From: Hoeflea sp038900095
GTDB lineage: Bacteria; Pseudomonadota; Alphaproteobacteria; Rhizobiales; Rhizobiaceae
Direction: 5' to 3'
Assembly (NCBI RefSeq): GCF_038900095.1
Contig: NZ_JBBMQQ010000004.1
Location: 124,001 to 188,000, forward strand
Length of the DNA stretch: 64,000 nt
The stretch's first letter is position 1; the number at the start of each line of letters is the position of its first letter. Below are positions 34,997 through 43,536 of the stretch, one piece after another. The notes under the pieces were generated by a model. That model saw only the letters and a program-made list of their open reading frames with translations, had not been told where the DNA came from and made no database searches. A program made the translations under genes and the position numbers.

Positions 34997-35620
34997 ATGA
35001 CCCGCATTCTCGTTCTTTACTATTCCAGCTACGGCCATGTCCGCGCGCTTGCCGAAGCCGAGGCTGAAGGCGCCCGCAGCATTGCCTGCACATCGGTCGA
35101 CATCCGCCGCATCCCCGAAACCGTGCCCGAGGCTGTGCGCCAGGCCGCGGGGTACATTGACGATGACACCCCTGTCGCCACGCCCTCCGATCTCGCCGCC
35201 TATGACGGCATTATTTTCGGCACGCCGACGCGGTTTGGCATGATGGCGGGGCAGATGAAGCAGTTCCTTGACCAGGCCGGCGGGTTGTGGGCGCAGAACG
35301 CTCTGGTCGGCAAGGTCGCCGCGGTCTTTGCTTCCACCGGATCGCAGCACGGGGGCCACGAGGCGACGCTGCTGTCGACCCACATTCCGCTGATGCATTT
35401 CGGCATGCTGATCGCCGGTCTGCCCTACACCTTTGCAGGCCAGACTGCCGCTGACGCCATCATCGGCGGTGCCCCCTATGGGGCGGGAACCATCGCCGGT
35501 GCGGACGGATCGCTGCAGCCGACTGCGACCGATCTGGCCGGCGCCCGGTTTCAGGGCCGCCATGTGGCCGAGCTCGCATATCGCCTGACGGCGGACCTGC
35601 CGGTCCGGGAGGTGGCTTGA
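34997..35620 (+). CDS. wrbA: NAD(P)H:quinone oxidoreductase WrbA
   Basis: Flavodoxin-fold FMN enzyme that reduces quinones by two electrons, limiting radical formation. It has 207 residues from the ATG at 34997. Phosphate-binding YYSSYGHV is at 8-15, FGTPTRFGMMAGQMKQFLDQAGGLW is characteristic of WrbA, and ASTGSQHGGHE lies in the middle. The stop overlaps the next gene's start (TGATG). First gene of a four-gene operon with a DsbA-like protein, a DUF1127-like peptide and an EamA exporter. Confidence 0.95.
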   Translation: MTRILVLYYSSYGHVRALAEAEAEGARSIACTSVDIRRIPETVPEAVRQAAGYIDDDTPVATPSDLAAYDGIIFGTPTRFGMMAGQMKQFLDQAGGLWAQNALVGKVAAVFASTGSQHGGHEATLLSTHIPLMHFGMLIAGLPYTFAGQTAADAIIGGAPYGAGTIAGADGSLQPTATDLAGARFQGRHVAELAYRLTADLPVREVA

Positions 35621-36288
35621 TGGCCCAGCGTCTGACCGTCGACTTCTTTCACGACGTGGTATGCTGCTGGTGCTTCAACATCTCTTCGCGGATGCGCAGC
35701 CTTGGCCGCGAACTTGACCTCGACATCCGACATCGCACTTTCGTGCTGCAGGCAAGCGCCGAGGAAATGGCCGCCCGCTGGGGTAAGCCCGAAGAAGCGC
35801 ATGAAACCATCCTTGGTCACTGGTCCGCGTGTCGTGAGGCCAGCGACCGGCCTGATCTGATTGATGTCGAAGCCATGCGCAACGCCGGGTTTGATTATCC
35901 GCACGGCTGGACCGCGGCTCTTGCCTGTAAAGGCGCCGAGTCTCTTGGAGGGCAAACGGCTCACTGGAACATGTTTGACCGCATTCAGCTCGCCCACCTC
36001 GCCCGGGCCCGCAACATCGCAGATCCGGCAGTGCTCGCCGAAGCTGCCAGCGACACCGGTCTTGATGCGTCCGACTTTGCCCGCGCCATGAGTGATCCGG
36101 CGACTGCACAGGCTGTCGAGGACGACCGTCAGGCCGCGCGCAGGATGCAGCTGCGCAGCATTCCCGCCCTGATTATTCGCGATACCGGCGCCCGGCTGGT
36201 CAACGGCACCATTGACGAGTTGCGTACGCAGCTTCGTGCCGTATCCGGTTTGATCCCGCAGGCATGGGAGGAAGACCGATGTTCTTGA
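35620..36288 (+). CDS. DsbA-family (FrnE/2-hydroxychromene isomerase-like) oxidoreductase
   Basis: 222 residues from the ATG at 35620, which shares one base with the wrbA stop; a TTG one codon earlier is also possible. The thioredoxin-fold active site is C15-C-W-C18, preceded by FFHDVV, as in cytoplasmic DsbA-like FrnE proteins. There is no signal peptide, so it is not a classical periplasmic DsbA. RSIPALII near 175 is the cis-proline region. Probably a thiol-disulfide or glutathione-dependent enzyme working with WrbA in stress defence. Confidence 0.88.
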   Translation: MAQRLTVDFFHDVVCCWCFNISSRMRSLGRELDLDIRHRTFVLQASAEEMAARWGKPEEAHETILGHWSACREASDRPDLIDVEAMRNAGFDYPHGWTAALACKGAESLGGQTAHWNMFDRIQLAHLARARNIADPAVLAEAASDTGLDASDFARAMSDPATAQAVEDDRQAARRMQLRSIPALIIRDTGARLVNGTIDELRTQLRAVSGLIPQAWEEDRCS

Positions 36289-36437
36289 GCCTTTTCGCAA
36301 CCAACAACAGCGGCCGCCGTGCACCGCTCGGTCTCAGCCCGCATCTGATGCGCGACATCGGGTTCGATACTGCCCCTGACCATAGGCATGTGCCCAAGGC
36401 CTCCCTGAGGCAATCCAGAACAGGAGTTTCGCTATGA
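36279..36437 (+). CDS. DUF1127-like small protein (52 residues)
   Basis: A short gene starting ATG at 36279, inside the last ten bases of the DsbA-like gene, and ending TGA at 36435-36437, overlapping the EamA start by four bases. The predicted peptide contains LSPHLMRDIGFD, the conserved C-terminal pattern of DUF1127 proteins (Ls...LrDIGl). An arginine pair (GRR) precedes it. DUF1127 peptides act in RNA, phosphate or stress regulation in alphaproteobacteria. Overlap at both ends supports translational coupling within wrbA–DsbA–this–EamA. A degenerate or leader-like role is the alternative. Confidence 0.7.
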   Translation: MFLSLFATNNSGRRAPLGLSPHLMRDIGFDTAPDHRHVPKASLRQSRTGVSL

Positions 36438-37327
36438 GCCGGACCACCGATATTGTTTTGACCGCACTCGCACCGGCAATCTGGGGCAGCACCTATCTTG
36501 TCACCACGGAAATGTTGCCCACAGGGTATCCCGTGACACTCGCGGTTTTGCGGGCCTTGCCTGCCGGATTGTTGCTGCTCGCGCTCACCCGTTGCCTGCC
36601 GCCCAGGGGCTGGCTGGGCCGGACCTTGCTGCTCGGCGCCCTGAACTTCGCCGTGTTCTGGACGCTGCTGTTCGTTGCAGCCTACCGGTTGCCCGGCGGG
36701 GTCGCCGCCACGCTTGGTTCGCTGCAGGCGCTGATGGTGATCGTGATGGCGCGTGGCTGGCTCGGCACGCGGATCCGTGCTGGTGCCGTCGCTGCTGCGT
36801 TTGCCGGTGTCACCGGTGTCTCCCTTCTGTTGCTCGGACCCGATGCGGCCCTTGATCCGGTCGGGGTCGCCGCCGGAATTGGTGGCGCAGCCTCGATGGC
36901 TGCAGGCACGGTGCTTAGCCGCAAATGGCAGCCGCCGGTTTCGGCGCTCAGCTTCACCGCATGGCAATTGACGGCGGGCGGCCTTCTGCTCGTTCCGCTG
37001 GCTCTGGCTGTCGAGCCTGCCTTGCCGGCACTGACGCCCGTCAACTTCGCCGGTCTCGTCTGGCTAGGCCTGATCGGCGCCGCGCTGACCTACTGGCTCT
37101 GGTTCCGCGGTCTGGCGCGGCTTGAACCCGGTGCCGCATCGATGCTTGGCATGATGAGCCCTGTGACCGCCGTGATCCTCGGCTGGCTTTGGTTGGGGCA
37201 GGCGCTGACGCCGGTGCAGTTCATCGGAGCGGCGATCGTCCTGAGTTCCGTATGGGCCGGCCAGATTGCCAACCGACCGCGCGTGGCATTGCCCGATGCG
37301 ACATACGCCGCGCGCCGGGCTGCGTGA
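36434..37327 (+). CDS. EamA/DMT-family transporter
   Basis: 297 residues with ten hydrophobic segments in two EamA repeats (APAIWGSTYLVTTEMLP at the start). It is related to the EamA protein at 15062-15904. Last gene of the wrbA operon, overlapping the DUF1127-like gene by four bases. Probably exports a metabolite or toxic compound dealt with by the upstream redox enzymes; the substrate is unknown. Confidence 0.9.
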   Translation: MSRTTDIVLTALAPAIWGSTYLVTTEMLPTGYPVTLAVLRALPAGLLLLALTRCLPPRGWLGRTLLLGALNFAVFWTLLFVAAYRLPGGVAATLGSLQALMVIVMARGWLGTRIRAGAVAAAFAGVTGVSLLLLGPDAALDPVGVAAGIGGAASMAAGTVLSRKWQPPVSALSFTAWQLTAGGLLLVPLALAVEPALPALTPVNFAGLVWLGLIGAALTYWLWFRGLARLEPGAASMLGMMSPVTAVILGWLWLGQALTPVQFIGAAIVLSSVWAGQIANRPRVALPDATYAARRAA

Positions 37328-37435
37328 GACCGGATTCAACTGGCCCGCGAGGTCCTTGCTGCAAAGGCTGGGCACACGCCAAACTCCACCCTGACGGGCG
37401 GTTGGAAAATGTCGCAAGTTCAGCGTTGGTGCCTC

Positions 37436-38836
37436 TCAGGCAACCACATTGCGTTCCAGTGTCAGGTGCTTGAAGCGGCCCGCGCCGACCTTGGCCAGGT
37501 CCTTGGTCACCACCTCGTTCCAGCGGCAGCCCAGAACCGCGCCGCCGGGGGTGGCGTCGAACATGTTGCCCGAGATCAGGGCCGCACCGGCGCCCTCGAC
37601 CACCGAGACGGCGATGCCTGCGCCGCAGTCGCGGATGGTGTTGCCGGAAAAATTGACTGCCCGGAGGAACGGACCCCAACCCATCAGCACGCCCCATTTG
37701 GGCGCGCCCTCGATGACGTTGCCGCTGACCGCCGCATCCGCCTCGATCGCCATGCCAATGCCGAAACCGGCATATTCGGCCGGGTAGGGGCCTTTGGTCG
37801 TCAGGTTGCGGATGATGTTGCCGGTGACCGAGGCGAGTCGTCCACCCTCGTTGAAATTGGCAACCGATATCCCCACCGTGCCGCCATCGATCAGGTTGGA
37901 GGCGATCACCGCACCTTCGAACGAGAACTCGGCATAGATCGCCGTCTCGCCAGAACGGATAGCCTGGTTTGAGATGATCTGGATGTTGCTGGCCGAGTTG
38001 GCGCGGATCGCAGAGAAGGCGCAATCGGAGACATGGTTGTTGGTCACCATCACATTGCCGGCGCGAAAGATGTTGATGCCGTTGCCGTTCTGGCCGGTGC
38101 CGCCGGCGCGTGCCGCAATCCGCATCACCCGGTTGCCGTCGATCAGCGTCGCATCCTCGCCGATGGACCAGCGGTGCACCAGGATGCCGCCATTGGCGCA
38201 GTCGCGTACCATGTTGCGGGTGATCGCAAGCGACCGGCTTTCGATGGCATAGATGCCGGCCAGCCGTGCGCCGGAAATGTCCGTGTGGTGGATGCGTCCG
38301 CCGCAGGCTTCCAGCGTGATGCCGTGCCCGTCAGCTCCGGCGACAGCCATGTCTTCGACGATGGCTTCGTTGACGCCGCGCAGGTGCAGAAGGCCGGATA
38401 CGTGCCCGCCCAGCCGCTGGTTGGCACCGTCAAGCACCATGCCTGACAATTCGATCCGGCGTGCCCCTTCGGCCAGCATGAAATGGCCGCGTCCGCCATA
38501 GATCAGCCGCGTCGCCCCCGGCACGCCGATGATCCGGGCGCCGTCGGGCAGGTCGATGTTGGAGATGACGAAACTGCCTGGCGGCAGCCGGAGAATCCGG
38601 CCCGCAGCCGCAGCCTCGTCGATGGCGCGCTGAAACAGCCGGCTCTGGTCGTCGGCGGCATCGGGAAGCAGGCCCGACAGATCGGCGTCATGTCCGCCGC
38701 GCAGGTCAACCCGGTTGAACAGCTCGCCCGCCAGCGCAGGCGGGGCCAAGGCCGGAGCAAGAAGACTTGCCGCCCCTGCGCCTGCAAGGCTGGCGAGAAG
38801 GCGGCGGCGGCTCAGAATGTGAAGGTTCCTGGTCAT
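37436..38836 (-). CDS. TIGR03808-type Tat-secreted parallel beta-helix repeat protein
   Basis: 466 residues from the ATG at 38836 (an ATG at 38845 adds three). A twin-arginine signal (SRRRLLASLAG) and hydrophobic stretch lead to cleavage near ALA. The mature protein is a run of right-handed beta-helix repeats with N-x-I/V steps (GNRVMRIAARAG, SNLIDGGTVG, GNVIEGAPKW), the architecture of the alphaproteobacterial TIGR03808 family. Parallel beta-helices often bind or cleave polysaccharides, but no catalytic residues are assigned. Isolated gene. Confidence 0.85.
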   Translation of the reverse strand: MTRNLHILSRRRLLASLAGAGAASLLAPALAPPALAGELFNRVDLRGGHDADLSGLLPDAADDQSRLFQRAIDEAAAAGRILRLPPGSFVISNIDLPDGARIIGVPGATRLIYGGRGHFMLAEGARRIELSGMVLDGANQRLGGHVSGLLHLRGVNEAIVEDMAVAGADGHGITLEACGGRIHHTDISGARLAGIYAIESRSLAITRNMVRDCANGGILVHRWSIGEDATLIDGNRVMRIAARAGGTGQNGNGINIFRAGNVMVTNNHVSDCAFSAIRANSASNIQIISNQAIRSGETAIYAEFSFEGAVIASNLIDGGTVGISVANFNEGGRLASVTGNIIRNLTTKGPYPAEYAGFGIGMAIEADAAVSGNVIEGAPKWGVLMGWGPFLRAVNFSGNTIRDCGAGIAVSVVEGAGAALISGNMFDATPGGAVLGCRWNEVVTKDLAKVGAGRFKHLTLERNVVA

Positions 38837-38957
38837 GCACGACATGGAGCACGAACCGTGCCAGTTTCATTTGTGCCGGAATGGGACAGATCCGTCAGGC
38901 AATCGCCGGCATGGCCGGCTTTTCGCAACCGCCATCGGCGCCAGGGACATGGTCCCG

Positions 38958-39278
38958 CTAGTTGCCGGCGCGCGTTTCCTTGCAGGTGAATTGCTCCGGT
39001 CCCATCCAGATGACCGGCGGTGTTTCATCGGAGAAAAACTGCAGTCGCTGGGTATCGTCGCGCCAGATGCCGCCGCCTTCCGCGCTCAGCTCCTCTGTTC
39101 CGCCGGGACTGACAAGTGTTGCCGTTCCGGTTTCCGGCTCGAGTGTCAGAGTGATCGTGATCCCGCGGCCACTGCAGTCGAAACTGTCGGAAACCGCGGC
39201 ATCGGCTGACGTGGCGGCCAGCATGAGGCAGGCGGCAGCAACCAGTGGCAAGACAGGGCTTGAGACAAGAGAAGACAT
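38958..39278 (-). CDS. MliC-like small secreted protein
   Basis: 106 residues from the ATG at 39278; a TTG two codons upstream is less likely. A signal peptide covers about 1-27 (cut after ADA). The mature part has an FDC at its start and a C-terminal FTC, a beta-rich core and the pattern of MliC/YodD-type lysozyme inhibitors (GITITLTLEPETGTATL). The two cysteines would form the family's disulfide. Lysozyme inhibition is an inference from this weak resemblance. Confidence 0.55.
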   Translation of the reverse strand: MSSLVSSPVLPLVAAACLMLAATSADAAVSDSFDCSGRGITITLTLEPETGTATLVSPGGTEELSAEGGGIWRDDTQRLQFFSDETPPVIWMGPEQFTCKETRAGN

Positions 39279-39601
39279 CGGCAATCCTTAAATCGTGATC
39301 TGGCCCACCTGTCTGGCAATTGGCAGGCCGGAAAATGCAGCTCCCCTTTGCGGCGCGCAATCTTGCGCCAGGCGAACCGCCTTGTTTCAAAAAATAGACA
39401 GCTTCAAGATAAGGGAGCATCGGCTGCGATGGCAACGGCCTTCACCGATTACCCACACCCGATGCGACCATCTGCCCTGCCGCCGGGATTTTGCGTTTCG
39501 CTTGAGCCAGATCAAAAGATTTCTCTCGTTTCCGGTATAGTCTCCGTCTTGAAGGATACCGGGCCATTCGGGCTGCGGGACCGGTAATACAGGAGGCGAT
39601 C
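39279..39601. other. Divergent intergenic region
   Basis: Separates the MliC-like gene (minus) from the 64-residue membrane-protein gene (plus). An AGGAGG ribosome site at 39591-39596 serves the latter. No repeat or further gene is recognised. Confidence 0.5.
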
Positions 39602-39796
39602 ATGCTCAAACTTGCAGCGATGGTCTACATCATAGTCGGCAGCATGTTGGCGGGCAGCTTTGTCATAGCCGCACTGACGCTGGACCGGGTCGATGCAATG
39701 TCGATCTCGATTGCGGCCGGTTTGGGGGCGCTGGTTGCCTTGCCTGTTGCCTGGCTGATCGGTTCCAAACTGAACAAGGCAATCCGCCCGGCCTGA
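39602..39796 (+). CDS. Small two-helix membrane protein
   Basis: 64 residues from the ATG at 39602, with a strong AGGAGG five bases upstream. Two hydrophobic segments (about 4-26 and 34-55) are joined by a short acidic loop and followed by a basic tail (SKLNKAIRPA), suggesting an inner-membrane hairpin. Similar rhizobial proteins are sometimes labelled CTP synthetase in databases, which the sequence does not support. Function unknown. Confidence 0.75.
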   Translation: MLKLAAMVYIIVGSMLAGSFVIAALTLDRVDAMSISIAAGLGALVALPVAWLIGSKLNKAIRPA

Positions 39797-39880
39797 CGCA
39801 GCGAATTCCACACGCCGGATCCTCATCAAGACCGGCTGCGTGGGACTTGCCTTGACGCAGGGCCGCGGTTGGGGAGGAGC

Positions 39881-39913
39881 GCGGGGCTGGCCTGCAACAG
39901 CAGTCAGCCCCGC
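39881..39913 (+). terminator. Stem-loop after the 64-residue membrane-protein gene
   Basis: Perfect 9-bp arms GCGGGGCTG (39881-39889) and CAGCCCCGC (39905-39913) with a 15-base loop, 84 bases past the stop. No T-run; probable transcript end. Confidence 0.5.
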
Positions 39914-40039
39914 TGCTTGCATCCGGCGCACGCCAATTCATGAAAACGCAGACCAGGCCAGATATCCACACAGCCAGAATCGTGCCGGATATGAGTGGTT
40001 GAAGCTTGCGTTGGCCCTTGGATTTTCAATGAATCGCAC

Positions 40040-40069
40040 AAAAAATCCGGCGATGGATGTCGCCGGATT
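40040..40069 (-). terminator. Intrinsic terminator
   Basis: Perfect 10-bp stem AATCCGGCGA (40044-40053) and TCGCCGGATT (40060-40069), 6-base loop, with a six-base T-run (40045-40040) on the minus strand. It terminates the gene ending at 40112. Confidence 0.9.
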
Positions 40070-40111
40070 GATCGGTATTGGAACGGGCAGGCGCGAGGCC
40101 TTGCCGCAGCT

Positions 40112-40468
40112 TCAGACGAACTGGGACAGTCCGGGGATCGAAGCGACGATTTCATCAATGGAATCGCCTGCGCCGTTTTCACGGGCGTAGCCCATGGTTT
40201 CCTTGGCAACGCTGGAAATTTCACCCATGCCAAGGCCCATGCCCATCAGCTTCTGGCCGAGGCCCATCACGCCGCCCATCGACAACATGCCGCCGCTTGG
40301 CGCCTGGGCGATCAGGTCTTCCGCGCCGGGCACTGCCGCCAGCATTTCCTTGACCTTGTCAGCCGGGCCTTCCGACTGCAAGAATTCGAGAATGGCGCCG
40401 ACGGCCTTGGTCGCGGTATCGGCATCGATGCCAACATTGGTTGCAATGCGGGAAATAAGATCGTTCAA
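40112..40468 (-). CDS. DUF2267/DUF2780-like small protein with TTG start
   Basis: 118 residues. The start is TTG at 40468, with GGAGG seven bases upstream, and no in-frame ATG fits better. The N-terminal half is a short helical domain (DLISRIATNVGIDADTATKAVG) like DUF2267/DUF2780 proteins. The middle is Gly/Met-rich (GGMLSMGGVMGLGQKLMGMG, about 59-78), and a final helix is amphipathic. Function unknown. Followed by a strong intrinsic terminator, so monocistronic. Confidence 0.8.
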   Translation of the reverse strand: MNDLISRIATNVGIDADTATKAVGAILEFLQSEGPADKVKEMLAAVPGAEDLIAQAPSGGMLSMGGVMGLGQKLMGMGLGMGEISSVAKETMGYARENGAGDSIDEIVASIPGLSQFV

Positions 40469-40617
40469 GGGGAATCCTCCGGATATGTGACGTTAACGTA
40501 AGCGTAAACGGCAGATTTGGCCAATGCAAGCAGCACCAGCCAGATTTGAGCACATAATCCGCCGATAATTGCCGTTGCTCTCACGATACAGGTCAGGGAT
40601 GACCATTTGGCGACAGA

Positions 40618-41496
40618 TCAGAACATCGTGCCCTTGAGGAAGGCGAGGGTGCGTGTCCACGCCAGATCGGCCGCCGGCTTGCTGTAGCGTGCCGCAGAGG
40701 TGTCATTGTTGAAGGCGTGGTTGACGCGGGGATATATGTGGACGGCAAACACCTTGTCGTGGGTTCGCAGCGCCGAGCTGTATGCCTGCAGGCCGGAATT
40801 GATTCGCTCGTCCAGGCCAGCGTAATGCAGCAGCATCGCAGCCCTGATCTTGGGAACGTCATTGATGTCCGGCTGGCGTCCGTAATAGACGATGCCCGCG
40901 CGCAGGTCAGGGTCGGCAACCGCCAGCTCATTGACCAGCCCGCCACCCCAGCAGAAGCCGATTGCCGCAACCCGGTCGGTGCTTCTCGGATGCCCGGCGA
41001 GCCAGGCGCGCGCCGCCACCGCATTGGCGACGGTTTCGTCCGGCTTGAGTTCGCTGACCATTTCGCGTGCAGTGTCTTCGTCTGCGGGCGTGCCGCCAAG
41101 CGGCGAAAGGAAGTCAACCGCCAGTGCGGCGTAGCCTTCCAGCGCCAGGCGCCGCGCGATATCGCGAATGTGGTCGTTCAGACCCCGGTTTTCATGAACA
41201 ACGATGATGCCGGGCACCCGGTCGGTGGCGAATGCGGGTATGGCCAGATACCCGCCCATGACACCGGTGGTGCCGAGGAATCTCACATCGGAAGTTGCCA
41301 CCCTGGGGTCATCCTCCGGGATAATCGCGGCCTTGGCGCTGTTTGCCGCCAGCAAGGGCGCAATCGCTGCCGCCGCCGCGCCGGATCCTGCAAGCTTGGT
41401 CAGCTTGTTCATGAAACCGCGCCGGTCAAGCGTCAGATGGGTGTACTCATCATAAGCCTGAATCATGGCCTGTGTAACGGTTGGTTTGTCTGCCAT
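40618..41496 (-). CDS. Dienelactone hydrolase family protein, Tat/secretion-type N-terminus
   Basis: 292 residues. Alpha/beta hydrolase with the DLH nucleophile Cys182 (GFCWGG), Glu102 in VVHENRG, and the catalytic His in VNHAF near 260. The N-terminus contains DRRGFMNKL followed by an alanine-rich hydrophobic stretch ending AKA at about 56, consistent with Tat export, although about 25 residues precede the arginine pair. Likely hydrolyses lactones or esters; the substrate is unknown. Two direct repeats lie in its promoter region. Confidence 0.9.
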   Translation of the reverse strand: MADKPTVTQAMIQAYDEYTHLTLDRRGFMNKLTKLAGSGAAAAAIAPLLAANSAKAAIIPEDDPRVATSDVRFLGTTGVMGGYLAIPAFATDRVPGIIVVHENRGLNDHIRDIARRLALEGYAALAVDFLSPLGGTPADEDTAREMVSELKPDETVANAVAARAWLAGHPRSTDRVAAIGFCWGGGLVNELAVADPDLRAGIVYYGRQPDINDVPKIRAAMLLHYAGLDERINSGLQAYSSALRTHDKVFAVHIYPRVNHAFNNDTSAARYSKPAADLAWTRTLAFLKGTMF

Positions 41497-41969
41497 GTTT
41501 GTTCTCCCGATTTCAATTCACAGCAATACGCGATTTCAATATATTAGTATGCGTTAAAGACAAGAGATTGGCATTCCCCATTAAGTAACAGGGTATTATG
41601 CGCAGCCATCACGCAACATGAGACCTGAGCTGTCATAATCAGACATATTGATCGACCAATGCATGTGTCCGCATTCTATGTTTTGGGTGTGAACGATATC
41701 TTATCCGCTGTTTATCGAATCGTGAACCAGGGACAATTTGCCTCAGAGGCCGCTTTGGACGGCTGGTCCCCCGTCCTGGCAAGCGGGGCAGGTCATCACA
41801 TCCTTTCCGCTTGCTGAGATATCCGCTATGCAATCTTGTCTCGGGCGGCTCTGGCATTGAAACGATGGGAACCCGTCAGGGCAATGTGAGCCCCCTTGGG
41901 GAGCGCCGGACCCCGTCGACCGTATGAGCCCGCAATACCTGTGACCCAAGCAGAGGAAACAACCACACC
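41497..41969. other. Relatively AT-rich divergent intergenic region
   Basis: Gene-free stretch between the dienelactone hydrolase gene (minus) and the AhpD-like gene (plus). It contains the direct repeat at 41508-41540 near the hydrolase start. Short open frames within it have no coding features. Confidence 0.5.
41508..41540. promoter_or_regulatory. 10-bp direct repeat upstream of the dienelactone hydrolase
   Basis: CGATTTCAAT occurs at 41508-41517 and again at 41531-41540, 23 bp apart, just upstream of the hydrolase start at 41496. Could be regulator half-sites on one face of the helix; no regulator gene is adjacent. Confidence 0.3.
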
Positions 41970-42383
41970 ATGACCACGCTGGTACCCGCTGAAGAGCTTG
42001 AATCCGATCCCCGCGTCAAGGCGGTGTTCGACGACATAAGGGCGACCCGGAAGACCGACTTCATCAACAACATGTGGCGCTGGCTGGCGTTCGATCCGGC
42101 CCTGCTTGAGCGTACCTGGACCGAGGTCAAGGAAGTGGTCGGCAAGCCGTCCTCGATCGATCCGCTGACCAAGGAGATGATCTACGTCGCCGTCTCGGTC
42201 GCCAACAACTGCACCTACTGTGTTCATTCCCACACGGCTGCGGCCCGCGCCAAGGGCATGACCGAGGAGCAGTATGGCGAATTGCTTGCGATCATCGGGC
42301 TGGCCGGCAAGACCAACCAGCTGGCCACCGCGCTGCAGGTCCCGGTAGACGACGTGTTCGATGCCGGCCGGTCCGGCTCATAG
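41970..42383 (+). CDS. Carboxymuconolactone decarboxylase/AhpD-like protein
   Basis: 137 residues, all-helical CMD fold. The AhpD-type redox motif C81-T-Y-C84-x3-H88 (CTYCVHSH) indicates peroxidase or alkylhydroperoxidase activity rather than decarboxylation. Cytoplasmic. Two bases separate its stop from the corA start, so the two share a transcript. The physiological reductant is unknown. Confidence 0.92.
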   Translation: MTTLVPAEELESDPRVKAVFDDIRATRKTDFINNMWRWLAFDPALLERTWTEVKEVVGKPSSIDPLTKEMIYVAVSVANNCTYCVHSHTAAARAKGMTEEQYGELLAIIGLAGKTNQLATALQVPVDDVFDAGRSGS

Positions 42384-42385
42384 CG

Positions 42386-43375
42386 ATGATCCGGCTTTAT
42401 GACGGTCAGGGGATCTGTCTCGACAATCCCGGAACAGATGATGCGGCGCTGCCCGAAGCAGCGTGCTGGATCGACATGCTGCACCCGACGCCCGGCGAAG
42501 AGGCGCAGGTCGAGGCCCTGATCGGTGTCGAGGTGCCGAGCCGCGACGAATTGCACGATATCGAGCCTTCAAGCCGGCTTTATATCGAGAACGGTGCGGT
42601 CTATCTCACCGCCAGCGTGGTCTCCAAGGCCGATACCGAGTTCGCCGAAATTGCCGATATCGGTTTCGTGCTGGCCGGTCACAGGTTGATCACCATCCGC
42701 TATGCAGAACCCAAGGCCTTCACCGTGTTTGCCGCCAGCGCTCACCGCGAACTCGCGCACCGCGATATTGCCAGTCCCGGCGGTCATGATGTGATGGCCC
42801 GTCTGATCGAGGCGATGATCGACCGCAGCGCCGAGGTTCTCGAACATCGCTCGCGGCGGATCGATGCGCTTTCGACCGAGGTGTTTTCGCGCAGCGCTGC
42901 CAACAACCCCGAAGCCGTCACGCGCGATCTCGAAGCCACGCTCGGTGTCATCGCGGGGCATCAGCGCACCGTTGCCAAGGTGCGCGAAAGCCTGATGTCG
43001 CTGGCCCGCGTGACAAGCTTTCTGCAGACCCTGCCGGAGATCATGGGCGACCGGACACTCAAGCAGCGCTGCCGCTCGATGGCGGTCGACGTCCAGTCGC
43101 TCTCCGAACACGCTGATTTCATTTCCGAAAACATCATCTTCCTGCTCGACGCCTCGCTCGGCCTGATTTCGGTGCAGCAGAACCAGGTGATGAAGGTGCT
43201 TTCGGTTGCGGCGATGATTTTCCTGCCACCGACCTTCATCGGCACCGTCTACGGCATGAACTTTCAGGACATGCCCGAACTCAGCCAGCCCTGGGCCTAC
43301 CCGATCGCGCTCGCCGTCATGGCCGCCTCTGCACTGGGGCCCTATCTCTGGTTCAAGCGCAAGGGCTGGTTTTAG
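42386..43375 (+). CDS. CorA-family divalent cation transporter
   Basis: 329 residues. A large N-terminal cytoplasmic domain is followed by two C-terminal membrane helices. The pore signature YGMNF has GMN at residues 290-292, with MPEL in the external loop and a basic tail (FKRKGW). Transports Mg2+ (possibly Co2+, Ni2+ or Zn2+). Probably co-transcribed with the AhpD-like gene; I see no Mg2+ riboswitch. Confidence 0.94.
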   Translation: MIRLYDGQGICLDNPGTDDAALPEAACWIDMLHPTPGEEAQVEALIGVEVPSRDELHDIEPSSRLYIENGAVYLTASVVSKADTEFAEIADIGFVLAGHRLITIRYAEPKAFTVFAASAHRELAHRDIASPGGHDVMARLIEAMIDRSAEVLEHRSRRIDALSTEVFSRSAANNPEAVTRDLEATLGVIAGHQRTVAKVRESLMSLARVTSFLQTLPEIMGDRTLKQRCRSMAVDVQSLSEHADFISENIIFLLDASLGLISVQQNQVMKVLSVAAMIFLPPTFIGTVYGMNFQDMPELSQPWAYPIALAVMAASALGPYLWFKRKGWF

Positions 43376-43536
43376 GGGGGCACTGACGCCAGAATTGAGG
43401 CAGGCATGGGCTTTCCATGCGTCTTCAGGCCAATGCGCGGTCTCGCTTCAAACGTGCAGGCTTGGAGAACGTCAACGCTCGGTTAACCATAGTCAGCGAT
43501 AGTTTGGCATCGCTGCTTTTATGAGTTATTTGAGCC

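Larger units (their letters stand above)
39797..40111. other. Intergenic region holding two hairpins
   Basis: Between the 64-residue gene (plus) and the convergent TTG-start gene (minus). It contains the hairpin at 39881-39913 and the intrinsic terminator at 40040-40069. Nothing else is seen. Confidence 0.6.
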
